NCBI GenBank assembly: GCA_965203305.1
Contig: OZ241874.1
Location: 3,100,001-3,164,000 of the forward strand
Direction of reading: 5' to 3'
From: Bin80 sp965203305
GTDB lineage: Bacteria > Bacteroidota > Rhodothermia > Rhodothermales > Bin80
Length of the DNA: 64,000 nucleotides
Below the pieces are notes generated by a model. The model ran no database searches. It was not told the DNA's origin and worked only from the letters and a program-made list of their open reading frames with translations. A program made the position numbers and the translations under genes. Of this stretch, positions 16,185 through 24,700 are shown piece after piece; position 1 is the first letter of the stretch, and each line of letters starts with the position of its first letter.

Positions 16185-16208
16185 TGCGGATTCTGCTGGA
16201 TCATTCCC
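16185..16208 (-). repeat. outer element left terminal repeat
   Basis: A 24-bp end, tip GGGAATGATCC and inner GAATCCGCA on the minus strand, paired with 9405-9428. It is adjacent to CAATATAT at 16209-16216, the second copy of the target duplication. Confidence 0.85.
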
Positions 16209-16216
16209 CAATATAT

Positions 16217-16610
16217 GGGGTTGGGAGATGTGTTTCCTTACGAAGATGGAAGCTCTTTGGCGGATTGAGACATTCAATCCATAGACAGGCCATCCTTGTA
16301 CAAGATTCCCCCGAATTTCTCATAGCGAACAAACACATGAATCGCCCTATGATGAACGCTATGGGGTAAAGTGCCTTTGTAATCCCCCGTATGTGGGACC
16401 GCCATGAATTTTCGGACAGACACGATACAGGACTGACAAGTACCTTACATTGTTCACTCCTTCCATTCATGAATTTGATGGACTTGTCAAAAGCCCGCAA
16501 TCAAATTCAGCTGAGCATTACGATGCACGGATATGGCGGGCGCAGCTGTTCCATGAATTGACACCGGCTATTCACCCCGCTCAGAATCCTGCAGATGCGA
16601 TCTTGCGGGC
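16217..16610. other. gene-free stretch with the right half of the split small element
   Basis: 16217-16402 is the body of the small element interrupted by the ATPase array, and 16403-16423 is its right terminal repeat (CATGAATT...ACAGACAC). The remaining 187 bp up to the hemG stop hold no gene I can support; short open frames here look random. Confidence 0.6.
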
Positions 16611-17978
16611 TCACCCATTCTCTTCTTTGGCAGTCTTCTTCTGTTGACGGATGATTTGATCTGCAGCCATCGTTCCGCTTCGAATGCAGTCGGGAATGCC
16701 GACCCCATCCAGGTAGTTCCCGGACATGAAGAGACCCCGGTAGGAATTCGCAATCTTGCGAATTCTCTCAATCCGCTCCACATGTCCGATTGTATACTGG
16801 GGAAGCGCAGCCGGGAAGCGGCAAATTCTGGTAACGAGAGGAGAGGCGGTGACATGTAATGCCTGTGCCAGTTCTTTTCGTGCCTGTTCTATTACCTCTG
16901 TATCGGAGGAGTCTGCCCCCCGCAAATAGATTCGGAACAATAATTTTCCAGCCGGTGCACGTCCCGCCAGTTTGCATGCGCTCCATGTACATGCAGCAAC
17001 AGAGCCTGCTTCTCCAGATGCTGCCAGATGGCCATGTCCGTTCAATGATGCAGAAACATCTGCACGATTATAGGCCAGATGTACGGTGGTTCCTGCCCTG
17101 TACAAAATGCTCCGAAGCAGATACGCCAAGTCTGGATTCAGCAAACTGGTGATGGTTGCGGCAGTCCAGGCCGGCACAGAAAGAATAATGTGGCTGGCTT
17201 GCAGATGAGAGTGCCCCGCAATATGTGCATTCCAGCAGGTACCCTCTTGCATGATTTGGGTAACCTTGTGCCCTAGCCGAATATTCTCCCTGTTGGCTTC
17301 ATACAGGGCATCTGTCAGAGACGACAATCCGTCGGGAAGACTTTGAAGTGAAGAATCGGAAGAGTGAGCGGATACCCTGTCAACTCCCAAAAGCACACTG
17401 CCATAGATTGATTCCAACCTCCGCATGTGGGGCATGAGTGCCTTCAGACTCAGCCTTTCAGGATCTCCTCCCGCAAGCCCCCCAAGAAGGGGAGCGATGA
17501 GACTGGCAAAGGCCTCACGCCCAAACCGACGAGTAAAAAAATCAGCAACAGACTCGTCTGTCTTATCTGCTCCGGGCGGGATCACGAGTTCCGCCAGCAC
17601 ACGCAGCTTTCCCCGAAGGCTCAGAAGGGGAGAACTGATCAGAGGCCAGATTCGCCCGGGAACCAGTCCGCTCATCCCTTCCGGGATCCGATACAGCCTG
17701 GTTCCATTCCGCAGGTACGCTCCCTGATTCCAATCATTTGTTCTTTGAAGGGAGAGTCCTAAAGACTGGCAGAGCTGCACCGCCTCCGGTTTTCGGGTCA
17801 GGAACACATCCGGCCCGTGTTCCATCAGAAATCCATCATAATGCTCGGTATGGATGCACCCTCCCAAGCGATCATTCTGCTCCAAAAGTACAATCTCGGG
17901 AGGATCAGGAACCTGACGAAGTGCCCAGGCAGCACTCAGCCCCGTAATGCCACCGCCGATGATCAGCACACGGTTCAT
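16611..17978 (-). CDS. hemG: coproporphyrinogen/protoporphyrinogen oxidase, FAD-dependent
   Basis: A 455-residue flavoprotein of the HemY/CgoX type, oxidising the porphyrinogen ring with oxygen. The N-terminal dinucleotide fold is RVLIIGGGITGLSAAWAL, then EIVLLEQNDRLGGCIHTE. Family segments MEHGPDVFLTRKPEA and FFTRRFGREAFASLIAPLLGGLAGGDPERLSLKA follow. The C-terminal FAD contact is GNYLDGVGIPDCIRSG. Since hemQ is in the same cluster and no hemN or hemF is seen, the substrate is more likely coproporphyrinogen III (CgoX role); this is inference. The start overlaps hemH by 4 bp. Confidence 0.93.
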   Translation of the reverse strand: MNRVLIIGGGITGLSAAWALRQVPDPPEIVLLEQNDRLGGCIHTEHYDGFLMEHGPDVFLTRKPEAVQLCQSLGLSLQRTNDWNQGAYLRNGTRLYRIPEGMSGLVPGRIWPLISSPLLSLRGKLRVLAELVIPPGADKTDESVADFFTRRFGREAFASLIAPLLGGLAGGDPERLSLKALMPHMRRLESIYGSVLLGVDRVSAHSSDSSLQSLPDGLSSLTDALYEANRENIRLGHKVTQIMQEGTCWNAHIAGHSHLQASHIILSVPAWTAATITSLLNPDLAYLLRSILYRAGTTVHLAYNRADVSASLNGHGHLAASGEAGSVAACTWSACKLAGRAPAGKLLFRIYLRGADSSDTEVIEQARKELAQALHVTASPLVTRICRFPAALPQYTIGHVERIERIRKIANSYRGLFMSGNYLDGVGIPDCIRSGTMAADQIIRQQKKTAKEENG

Positions 17979-18928
17979 GCGGCCAGCCAGCCGACATCCA
18001 CAGCCTGCTTGCGAATCAGCCGCGCCAGAGTTTCCACAAAGAGAGGATCACTGTTCAGGGAAGGAGGACGCTCCAGCCGAATATTCTGCTCTTCTGCCAC
18101 AGCCTGCGCTTCAATATCTATGTCGTAAAGGATCTCTACATGATCACATACAAACCCGACCGGAATACTGACTACATTTCGTATCCCCTTGTTTGCAAGA
18201 TCAACCAGGTAATCCTCCAGCTGCGGCCCAAGCCAGGGTTCGGGACTTCGTCCCTCGGACTGATAACATCCAGACCACTGCTCCGGGCGAAGTCCCGCCG
18301 CTTTTGCCACCAGTGTTGCTGTTTCACGGACCTGCACAGGATACGGATCGTTTTCTTTTACAATCCGGGTTGGCAGGCTGTGTGCGCTGAAAACCACATG
18401 CACGCTGTCCCGATCCTCTTCTGGAAATCTTTCCAGACCAATGTGCACCCGCCTGGCAAATGCTTCAATCAGCCCGGGATCGTCGTGGTAGCTCTGGATG
18501 TTTGAAAAATCAATCTCTCCACGATAAAATTTCAGCCCTGCATTAATCTTCTTCTGATACTTGGCAATACTCATCCCGCTGTACTGGGGGGCCAGAACAA
18601 TGCTGACGGAGCGGGTAATGCCATCTTCAATCATGCGGCCCACCGTTTCCTCAATCCAGGGAGCCCAGTGACGCATCCCCAGGTATGGAATAAAATGCTC
18701 GGGTTCACCGGGCGGGTTGAGAAGCTCCATGACCGCGTCCATGGTTTCAACCGTCAATTCCATGAGGGGGGAGGATCCGCCAATCAGACGGTAATTCCGT
18801 GATATCTCGTCAATCAGTGCTTTAGATGTGGTTCGTCCTGCACGAATATCAGACAGATACCCCGGCAGATCCTCAAGCCTGTCTGGGCCACCATACGCCA
18901 TAAATAAAATTCCAACAGGATCAGTCAT
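17975..18928 (-). CDS. hemH: ferrochelatase
   Basis: 317 residues from the ATG at 18928 (MTDPVGILFMAYGGPD); an ATG at 18952 would add 8 residues inside hemE. It inserts Fe2+ into the porphyrin. AYGGPDRLEDLPGYLSDIR is the usual N-terminal region, and the metal-site histidine lies in VVFSAHSLPTRIV, followed by GCYQSEGRSPEPWLGP and IPVGFVCDHVEILYDIDIEA with its conserved H and E. With HemQ present it may act on coproporphyrin (CpfC role). It overlaps hemE by 8 bp and hemG by 4 bp. Confidence 0.95.
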   Translation of the reverse strand: MTDPVGILFMAYGGPDRLEDLPGYLSDIRAGRTTSKALIDEISRNYRLIGGSSPLMELTVETMDAVMELLNPPGEPEHFIPYLGMRHWAPWIEETVGRMIEDGITRSVSIVLAPQYSGMSIAKYQKKINAGLKFYRGEIDFSNIQSYHDDPGLIEAFARRVHIGLERFPEEDRDSVHVVFSAHSLPTRIVKENDPYPVQVRETATLVAKAAGLRPEQWSGCYQSEGRSPEPWLGPQLEDYLVDLANKGIRNVVSIPVGFVCDHVEILYDIDIEAQAVAEEQNIRLERPPSLNSDPLFVETLARLIRKQAVDVGWLAA

Positions 18929-19952
18929 GGGAGTAGTTGTGCACATAGTCAATCAGCTGCCGTACGTTATCCACTGGTGTTTCTGGCAGGATTCCATGTC
19001 CCAGATTGAAAATATGTCCTGGATGCCCCCCGATCCGTTCCATTACCTCCTGCGCATGGGGTTTGAGTTCACGCCATGGTCCAAGAAGAGTGCAAGGGTC
19101 CAAGTTCCCCATGACAGGCTTCCCGACACGCCTGCATGCTTCATCAATGGGGATCCGCCAGTCTGCCCCAATCACATGCCCCCCGGCAGCAGCTACAGCA
19201 TCCAGCCACGCTCCCGTATTTGTACTAAAATGAATCACCGGAGCCTTCTTTTCAATGGCGGAAAGAACGCGATAACTGTATGGCTGCACATACCGCTCGT
19301 AGTCATAGCGGCTGAGTGCCCCAACCCATGAATCAAACAGCTGAACACAGTCTGCCCCGGCACTAATTTGCGCACTGAGATAATCAATGGCTACTCCAGA
19401 GAGTTTCCCCATAAGTCGATCCCAGGCTGCAGGCTCACTGTACATGAAATGTTTCGTATGTACGAATGTGCGGGTGGCTCCTCCTTCAATCGCATAACTG
19501 GCCATCGTGAACGGGGCTCCCGCAAACCCGATCAGCCCCAGACTCCGGGCATCAAGTTCGGGGCGAACCATCCTGATTGCCTCCAGGGGCGCCCCCATAG
19601 TTTCGCTGGCGGGAGGAACTCCCAGCATGTCTACCGCTTTGGGAGAGCGAAGCGGATTTTCAATGCGAGGACCATAGCCCGGTACAAATGCGAGATCAAG
19701 TCCCATCCCGGTCAATGGTGGCAGAATATCAGAAAAGATGATGGCCGCATCCAGATCAAATCTCTTCAGGGGCATGAGCGTGATCTCTGCGGCAATCTCG
19801 GGAGTGCGCAAGGCATCCTGCATGGAAACCCGATCCCGCAACGCACGATATTCCGGCAGGTAGCGACCCGCCTGCCGCATAATCCAGACTGGGGTTGCAT
19901 CCACTGCTTCCGCACGGCAGGCGGCCATAAGTCGTTCACATCCCGTCATCAT
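18921..19952 (-). CDS. hemE: uroporphyrinogen decarboxylase
   Basis: 343 residues. It removes four acetate carboxyls from uroporphyrinogen III. The signature PVWIMRQAGRYLPEYRALR is near the N-terminus, with the catalytic aspartate in IIFSDILPPL and the second signature around GFAGAPFTMASYAIEGG. FSTNTGAWLD and FNLGHGILPETPVDNV close the active-site barrel. Length and motifs are normal. The start overlaps the end of hemQ by 4 bp and the stop overlaps hemH, so the cluster is translated as coupled genes. Confidence 0.97.
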   Translation of the reverse strand: MMTGCERLMAACRAEAVDATPVWIMRQAGRYLPEYRALRDRVSMQDALRTPEIAAEITLMPLKRFDLDAAIIFSDILPPLTGMGLDLAFVPGYGPRIENPLRSPKAVDMLGVPPASETMGAPLEAIRMVRPELDARSLGLIGFAGAPFTMASYAIEGGATRTFVHTKHFMYSEPAAWDRLMGKLSGVAIDYLSAQISAGADCVQLFDSWVGALSRYDYERYVQPYSYRVLSAIEKKAPVIHFSTNTGAWLDAVAAAGGHVIGADWRIPIDEACRRVGKPVMGNLDPCTLLGPWRELKPHAQEVMERIGGHPGHIFNLGHGILPETPVDNVRQLIDYVHNYSHD

Positions 19953-20701
19953 GGAACGGTTGTAACGGGGCAGGCAGATTGCCAGACTGCATATCCGACG
20001 AAGAATGGTCCAAGGCTGCTCAGGTAGCGTGAGGTCTGCTGCGTCTTTCGCATCCGTTCAATAATAGCGGACAGGGGATGCAACTCCTTCCCCAAAATTC
20101 CGACCACAAAGTCATTATCGTTTTGATCCAGCCCATGACAAGCCAGCCGGATATCGTGAGCATGATCACTGCGCCCGTAGGCAAGTCCAATTCCGCCATG
20201 CTCCATGAGAATCCTTCTCCGCTCATCCGCACTCAAATGTTCAAATTCGCCAGATCTGCGAACAGGGTACCAGATCGCCCAGGGCCACGCAGGATTGCAT
20301 ACATATCTTCGGGGGCGATCCAGCAATGTTTCCGTGAGGTCCTGTTCGTACCCGATGGAATACGTACGTCCAATCATAGTCCAGTCGGTCCGGCAATGCA
20401 ACTCCCCGAACTGGGAGGATTGCAGATATGCTGGAAGTTGCGTCGCAAACATCTGAGGCTCTTCGGTAACCGTAAGGAGCCCGATTCCTTTTGGATCATG
20501 AAGACTAGAGTACAATGTACCACAGAAGTCCGTCTTCTGCAGTTCGGATGCGATCACCCTGGAATCACAGGTGAGGCCAGTAAAGACCAGAAGCTGCATG
20601 AACAGCCGTCCATCATGGTAAATAATCTTTCCATCGGCATCCTTCCCTTTTTCGCGAAGGTCAACTCCAGCACTTCTCTGTTCCTGTATGTCAATAGCCA
20701 T
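19949..20701 (-). CDS. hemQ: HemQ-type coproheme decarboxylase (chlorite dismutase fold)
   Basis: 250 residues of the Cld/HemQ family, which converts iron coproporphyrin III to heme b by two peroxide-dependent decarboxylations. Diagnostic stretches are RYVCNPAWPWAIWYPVRRSGEFEHLS, the proximal-histidine region RRRILMEHGGIGLAYGRSDHAHDIRLACHGLDQNDNDFVVGI, and the final basic segment. Placement between hemB and hemE favours HemQ over a true chlorite dismutase; distal-site residues were not resolved. It implies that heme is made by the coproporphyrin-dependent branch here. Confidence 0.9.
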   Translation of the reverse strand: MAIDIQEQRSAGVDLREKGKDADGKIIYHDGRLFMQLLVFTGLTCDSRVIASELQKTDFCGTLYSSLHDPKGIGLLTVTEEPQMFATQLPAYLQSSQFGELHCRTDWTMIGRTYSIGYEQDLTETLLDRPRRYVCNPAWPWAIWYPVRRSGEFEHLSADERRRILMEHGGIGLAYGRSDHAHDIRLACHGLDQNDNDFVVGILGKELHPLSAIIERMRKTQQTSRYLSSLGPFFVGYAVWQSACPVTTVP

Positions 20702-20706
20702 CAGAT

Positions 20707-21687
20707 TCAGGAAGTTTTAAGCCAGCGTACAGCATCCAGCGCATGATACGTAATAATACTTCGGGCTCCGGCGCGGCGTATGCTGTGAAGCACCTCAAGA
20801 ACCGCAGCCGACTCGTCCACATATCCCATGGCAGAGGCTGCTTTCAGCATGGAGTATTCTCCACTCACATGATAGGCGGCCAGAGGGGTTTCCGGGAATC
20901 TGTCCCTGACTTGGCTGATGACATCCAGGTACGCCAGTGCGGGCTTGATCATGATCATGTCGGCACCTTCTTCTATGTCCAGTGCAACTTCCCGCAAAGC
21001 CTCGCATGCATTGGCAGGATCCATCTGATGCATCTTTCGATCTCCAAATTGAGGGGCTCCGCCCGCCGCCTCCCGGAAAGGACCATAGAATGCTGAGGCA
21101 TATTTGGCACTGTAGGAAAGAATGGATACATGCTTGTGTCCACTGGAGTCCAGTGTATCCCGGATCGCATAAACCTGGTGATCCATCATGGCACTTGGGG
21201 CAACAATATCTGCTCCGCTGTCAGCGTGAATCCTGGCCATTTCGGCAAGCATCGGCAGAGTAGCATCGTTGGACAGGGTTCCGTCACGGACTGCCCCACA
21301 GTGTCCATGAGAGGTATAGGAGCAGACGCATACATCCGTAATGATCACCAGGTTCAGTCCAGCATCCTTCATTGCCCGCACTGTGTCAGGGACGATTCCC
21401 GTTGGGGAGAGTGCCCTGCTCGCCTCCTCATCTTTTGCCCGCGGAATCCCAAAGAGAAGGATCCCGCCCAGCCCGGCGGCCTCCGCTTCCCGAGCAGCCT
21501 GTACAGCACCGTCTATCGTATGCCGGAATACATCTGGCATCCCATGTATGGGGCCTGCCTGATCCCGCGTCACAAACACGGGATAGATCAGATCTGCGGC
21601 AGACAGTCGAGTTTCCTGCACCATGCGCCGCATGGCACCTGTACCCCGCAGTCTTCTTGGACGCTTATGTTTGCTGGGATTGCACAA
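20707..21687 (-). CDS. hemB: porphobilinogen synthase (delta-aminolevulinate dehydratase)
   Basis: 326 residues. It condenses two 5-aminolevulinates to porphobilinogen. The Schiff-base lysines are K195 in ILSYSAKYASAFYGPFR and K248 in DMIMIKPALAYLD. The active-site metal loop CVCSYTSHGHCG has three cysteines, as in zinc-dependent enzymes. It lies 5 bp upstream of hemQ. In most clusters it would follow hemD or hemC directly; here a 4.9 kb restriction-modification gene and a transposase remnant intervene. Confidence 0.97.
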   Translation of the reverse strand: MCNPSKHKRPRRLRGTGAMRRMVQETRLSAADLIYPVFVTRDQAGPIHGMPDVFRHTIDGAVQAAREAEAAGLGGILLFGIPRAKDEEASRALSPTGIVPDTVRAMKDAGLNLVIITDVCVCSYTSHGHCGAVRDGTLSNDATLPMLAEMARIHADSGADIVAPSAMMDHQVYAIRDTLDSSGHKHVSILSYSAKYASAFYGPFREAAGGAPQFGDRKMHQMDPANACEALREVALDIEEGADMIMIKPALAYLDVISQVRDRFPETPLAAYHVSGEYSMLKAASAMGYVDESAAVLEVLHSIRRAGARSIITYHALDAVRWLKTS

Positions 21688-21766
21688 AATAATGGAGCTT
21701 ATATACCAGAGTGTCTATGACCACACATGTCCACCAGGAAGCCCTCCTGGAATGTTTTCTGGAAAG

Positions 21767-24700
21767 TTAGTCTTCGAATTTTACCTCTCTGAGTCCTGAG
21801 ACAATTCGGTTTGTTTCCATGCTTACCGTGATTACTTTGGCGAGTAGCCTGAGCGGGTACGCCGGGTTTTTCATGGTTTCAATAGCGAACCGATTGGCAT
21901 CATTCACAATTTGGCTGGCCCTGTCAGTTTTTACCCGCTGCCGTTCCATCACCCATCCGATGGCGGACTTGCCGTTGACAACATAATCATAGGCTTCCAG
22001 CGGAATATCCTTGATCGTGATATGCTCGTTGTACTGGATCTGTGTCAAATCTTTCCCCTTATCTTTGGTGGGGTATTTCATCTTGGTCACGCAGAACCAG
22101 TTCTCTGGGGATACCCCTTCGCTTGGCTCCCAGCCACCGTTCGCAAACCCGACGGGATATGGTTCCACTTCGTCATAGTTCATGTGCAACTCTCCTAACT
22201 CGCGTCCCGTCTCAGAGAGAAATCGGAACTGCTCTGCATTTTCGGGAAGTGGTATCCGGGGAAGCTCTATCCGCAAATTGTTGGCGTATCTGGTGCGGTA
22301 GTGGGGCACATGAAGGACACCATAGATATAGTAGAACAGGTCTTCTGGAGAGACGATTTCATCCCCCAGGTTTTTCTGGAATTTCCGCAGTGCATCCTCC
22401 GTAATCGCACTTCTCTTTGCATATCCATGAGAATTGATTTTGCGATCATCAATAAAGATAGTAGAATTTTTCTCTCCACGACTGTAAAACCAGAGAGGGA
22501 AGCACTGTCCCGATTGAATAAAGTGAAGGTTGGGAATCTCCCTCGCCATAAGACAAGAAAAGGCATCTTTCTCTCCCCGTCCTTGTACGCAGATCAGCAG
22601 ATTCTCGGCATCTGCATGCGGAAAGATCTGGGGCATCTGATAAACCATTTCGTTCAGCTGCCGACTAAAGTACAGCTTTGCTGGAGTAAAGGGCCTGTAT
22701 TGGGAAGTGGTGATCCGCCCCTCTTCCATGCTCAACTCTTTATTCTTCCTTAGATCATTCTTCAGTGCTCTAGTCCAGCTGATTTTCGTTGGATCGTTAT
22801 CCACCAATCGTGTGACTTCGGCCGGAGTCAGGCTGCTCCCCGTTGTATTCCCCTGTACAAGCCGCTCCCGTTCTGCATGGTAGAACCGGATCATCCGTCG
22901 GATATTCTCCCGCAGGGCAATCTCGGAATAATGGTAGCACCACGCGTCTCGACCTGTCGCTACACCACGCGAGTACATCTTGAAGATCGTCTCTGCTGAC
23001 CGATTTTTCTTGTCTCCCAATGCCATGAACTTTTCAAAGCCGGCATCCCGCTGGTTCAGCCAGTCGTAATTATCATCAGGGATAATGTCTTCCCACTCAA
23101 CCCCGTGAATCCCGCCAAACTCCTGCACTTTTTTGAGCTTTTCTTCCCGACTCAGGTAATCCCCAATGTCGTGATACCGGATCGTGCACCCCGTCCGTTC
23201 CGGGTTCTTCACCAAAAGCAGCACCGACACCGGGGCCCGCGATCCCGATCCAAACACCTTGCCCCCTTCTCTGCGAGATCGTTCTCCCTGCGTGCGCTGG
23301 TTTCCCCGCAGGTTCAGCACATAGATCAACGAAAACTCCCGGACCAGACACTTCCGCATCCCATCCATCGCAATCCCCTCCAGCCACCCAGCATTCGTCA
23401 CAAACCCGATCACACCACGCTCCCCGATACGATCCGATGCCCACCGAATCGCCAGAATGTAACTGTCGTATAAACTGTTCTTGTTGGTAGCAACGGAAAA
23501 GTTGGCGTAGGTGTCGTCAATTCTTTGATCCAGCTTTGGATAGGACTGATTCCTGGCAGCATCATTTTCACTCCGCTGTCCTTTACTCCACGGCGGATTC
23601 CCCACAATCGCCATAATATCTGCTTTCATCTGCCGCTCTCGGATCTCCGAGTTCTCCGGCATCACCCCCGCAATCTCATCCCTCCTGTCCACCATGTCAA
23701 ACGTATCCGTCAGTGCCAGCCCAGTAAAGGGCTTGTACTCTTCCGTATCTACACCTGCTCTGTAAGCCTCCTCAATGTTGATCGCCGTGATATAGTAGGC
23801 CAAAAGAACGATCTCGTTCGCGTGGATTTCGGAATGATATTTCTTCCGCAGCTGCTCCGTGGGAATCAGTCCGCTCTGGATCATCCGGGTAATAAAGGTC
23901 CCCGTTCCCGTGAACGGATCCAATATCCCCACTCCGTCCGAAGCGAGTGATTTTCCAAATTCATCCTGCAACACCTGGTCTACCGAATGCAGGACAAAAT
24001 CCACCAGTTCTATTGGCGTGTAGACAATCCCCAGTTTATCTGCTGTCTTCTTGAATGCTCCTGCGAAGAAGTCGTTATAGAGCTTCCTGATAATCTTTTG
24101 TCGGGACTCGGGGGAGGTCGCCTGCCTGGCACGGGCTGCCACCTCGTCATACAGCCCTTCCAGACTCCTGGTCTCTTTGGCAAACTCATCCGTCTTTAGC
24201 GTGTCCAGCACCAGTTGCATTCCTTTGCTGATGGCATTTTCTTTGGCAAACCGGCTCCCCCCAAGCAGGGCCTCAAAGACAGGGCGGGTGACCATATGCT
24301 GGGCCAGCATCTCAATGGCATCTTCTTTCGTGATCCCCTCGTTCAGGTCATCCCGCAACTCCTCCAGAAACATCCCGAATACCTCCCGCGCAGCATCATT
24401 GCGCTCCACCATCGCCGTGATCCGCTCCCTGTGGACACGCGCAATCTCTGCCACATCGCCTGCCCAGCTGCTCCAGTACCTTCGTGTCCCGCACTTTTCA
24501 GCCACCTCTGCCCGGATCTCCTGTGCCAGATGAAAATCAAGTTCCAGTTGCCCTGTCTTCTCTCCATCCCCGTTTTTCGGAGGTTTTGGCTTGAGTACAT
24601 CCGGCTTCCATTCCGAGCGAGGGATCCAGTCATGGAGCATGATCAGGGATAGCCGATTGTCATTTCCCCCGTCCGCCAGCAGATTGATGGAGGCGGCAAA

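Larger units (their letters stand above)
9405..16208. mobile_element. 6.8 kb transposase-less element carrying AAA-type ATPase genes (outer copy)
   Basis: It is bounded by 24-bp imperfect terminal inverted repeats at 9405-9428 and 16185-16208. The ends read GGGG or GGGA, then TTATCC or TGATCC, and finish in ATCCGCA. They are flanked on both sides by the direct repeat CAATATAT (9397-9404 and 16209-16216), an 8-bp target duplication. On the minus strand it held three tandem paralogous ATPase genes: a 5'-deleted copy, an intact copy (13074-14465), and a copy now cut in two. Two further elements with related ends are nested inside. Without the nested copies it would be about 3.45 kb. No transposase or recombinase reading frame is visible, so it must be moved in trans or no longer moves. 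Confidence 0.88.

Noticed and set aside
9405..16208. Reading the ATPase array as a conventional defence operon with partner effectors
   Set aside because: No nuclease, protease, membrane or toxin domain accompanies the ATPases, and the arrangement is explained by nested insertions of one element type.
19949..20701. True chlorite dismutase
   Set aside because: The fold is shared, but the position in a complete heme cluster argues for the coproheme decarboxylase role.
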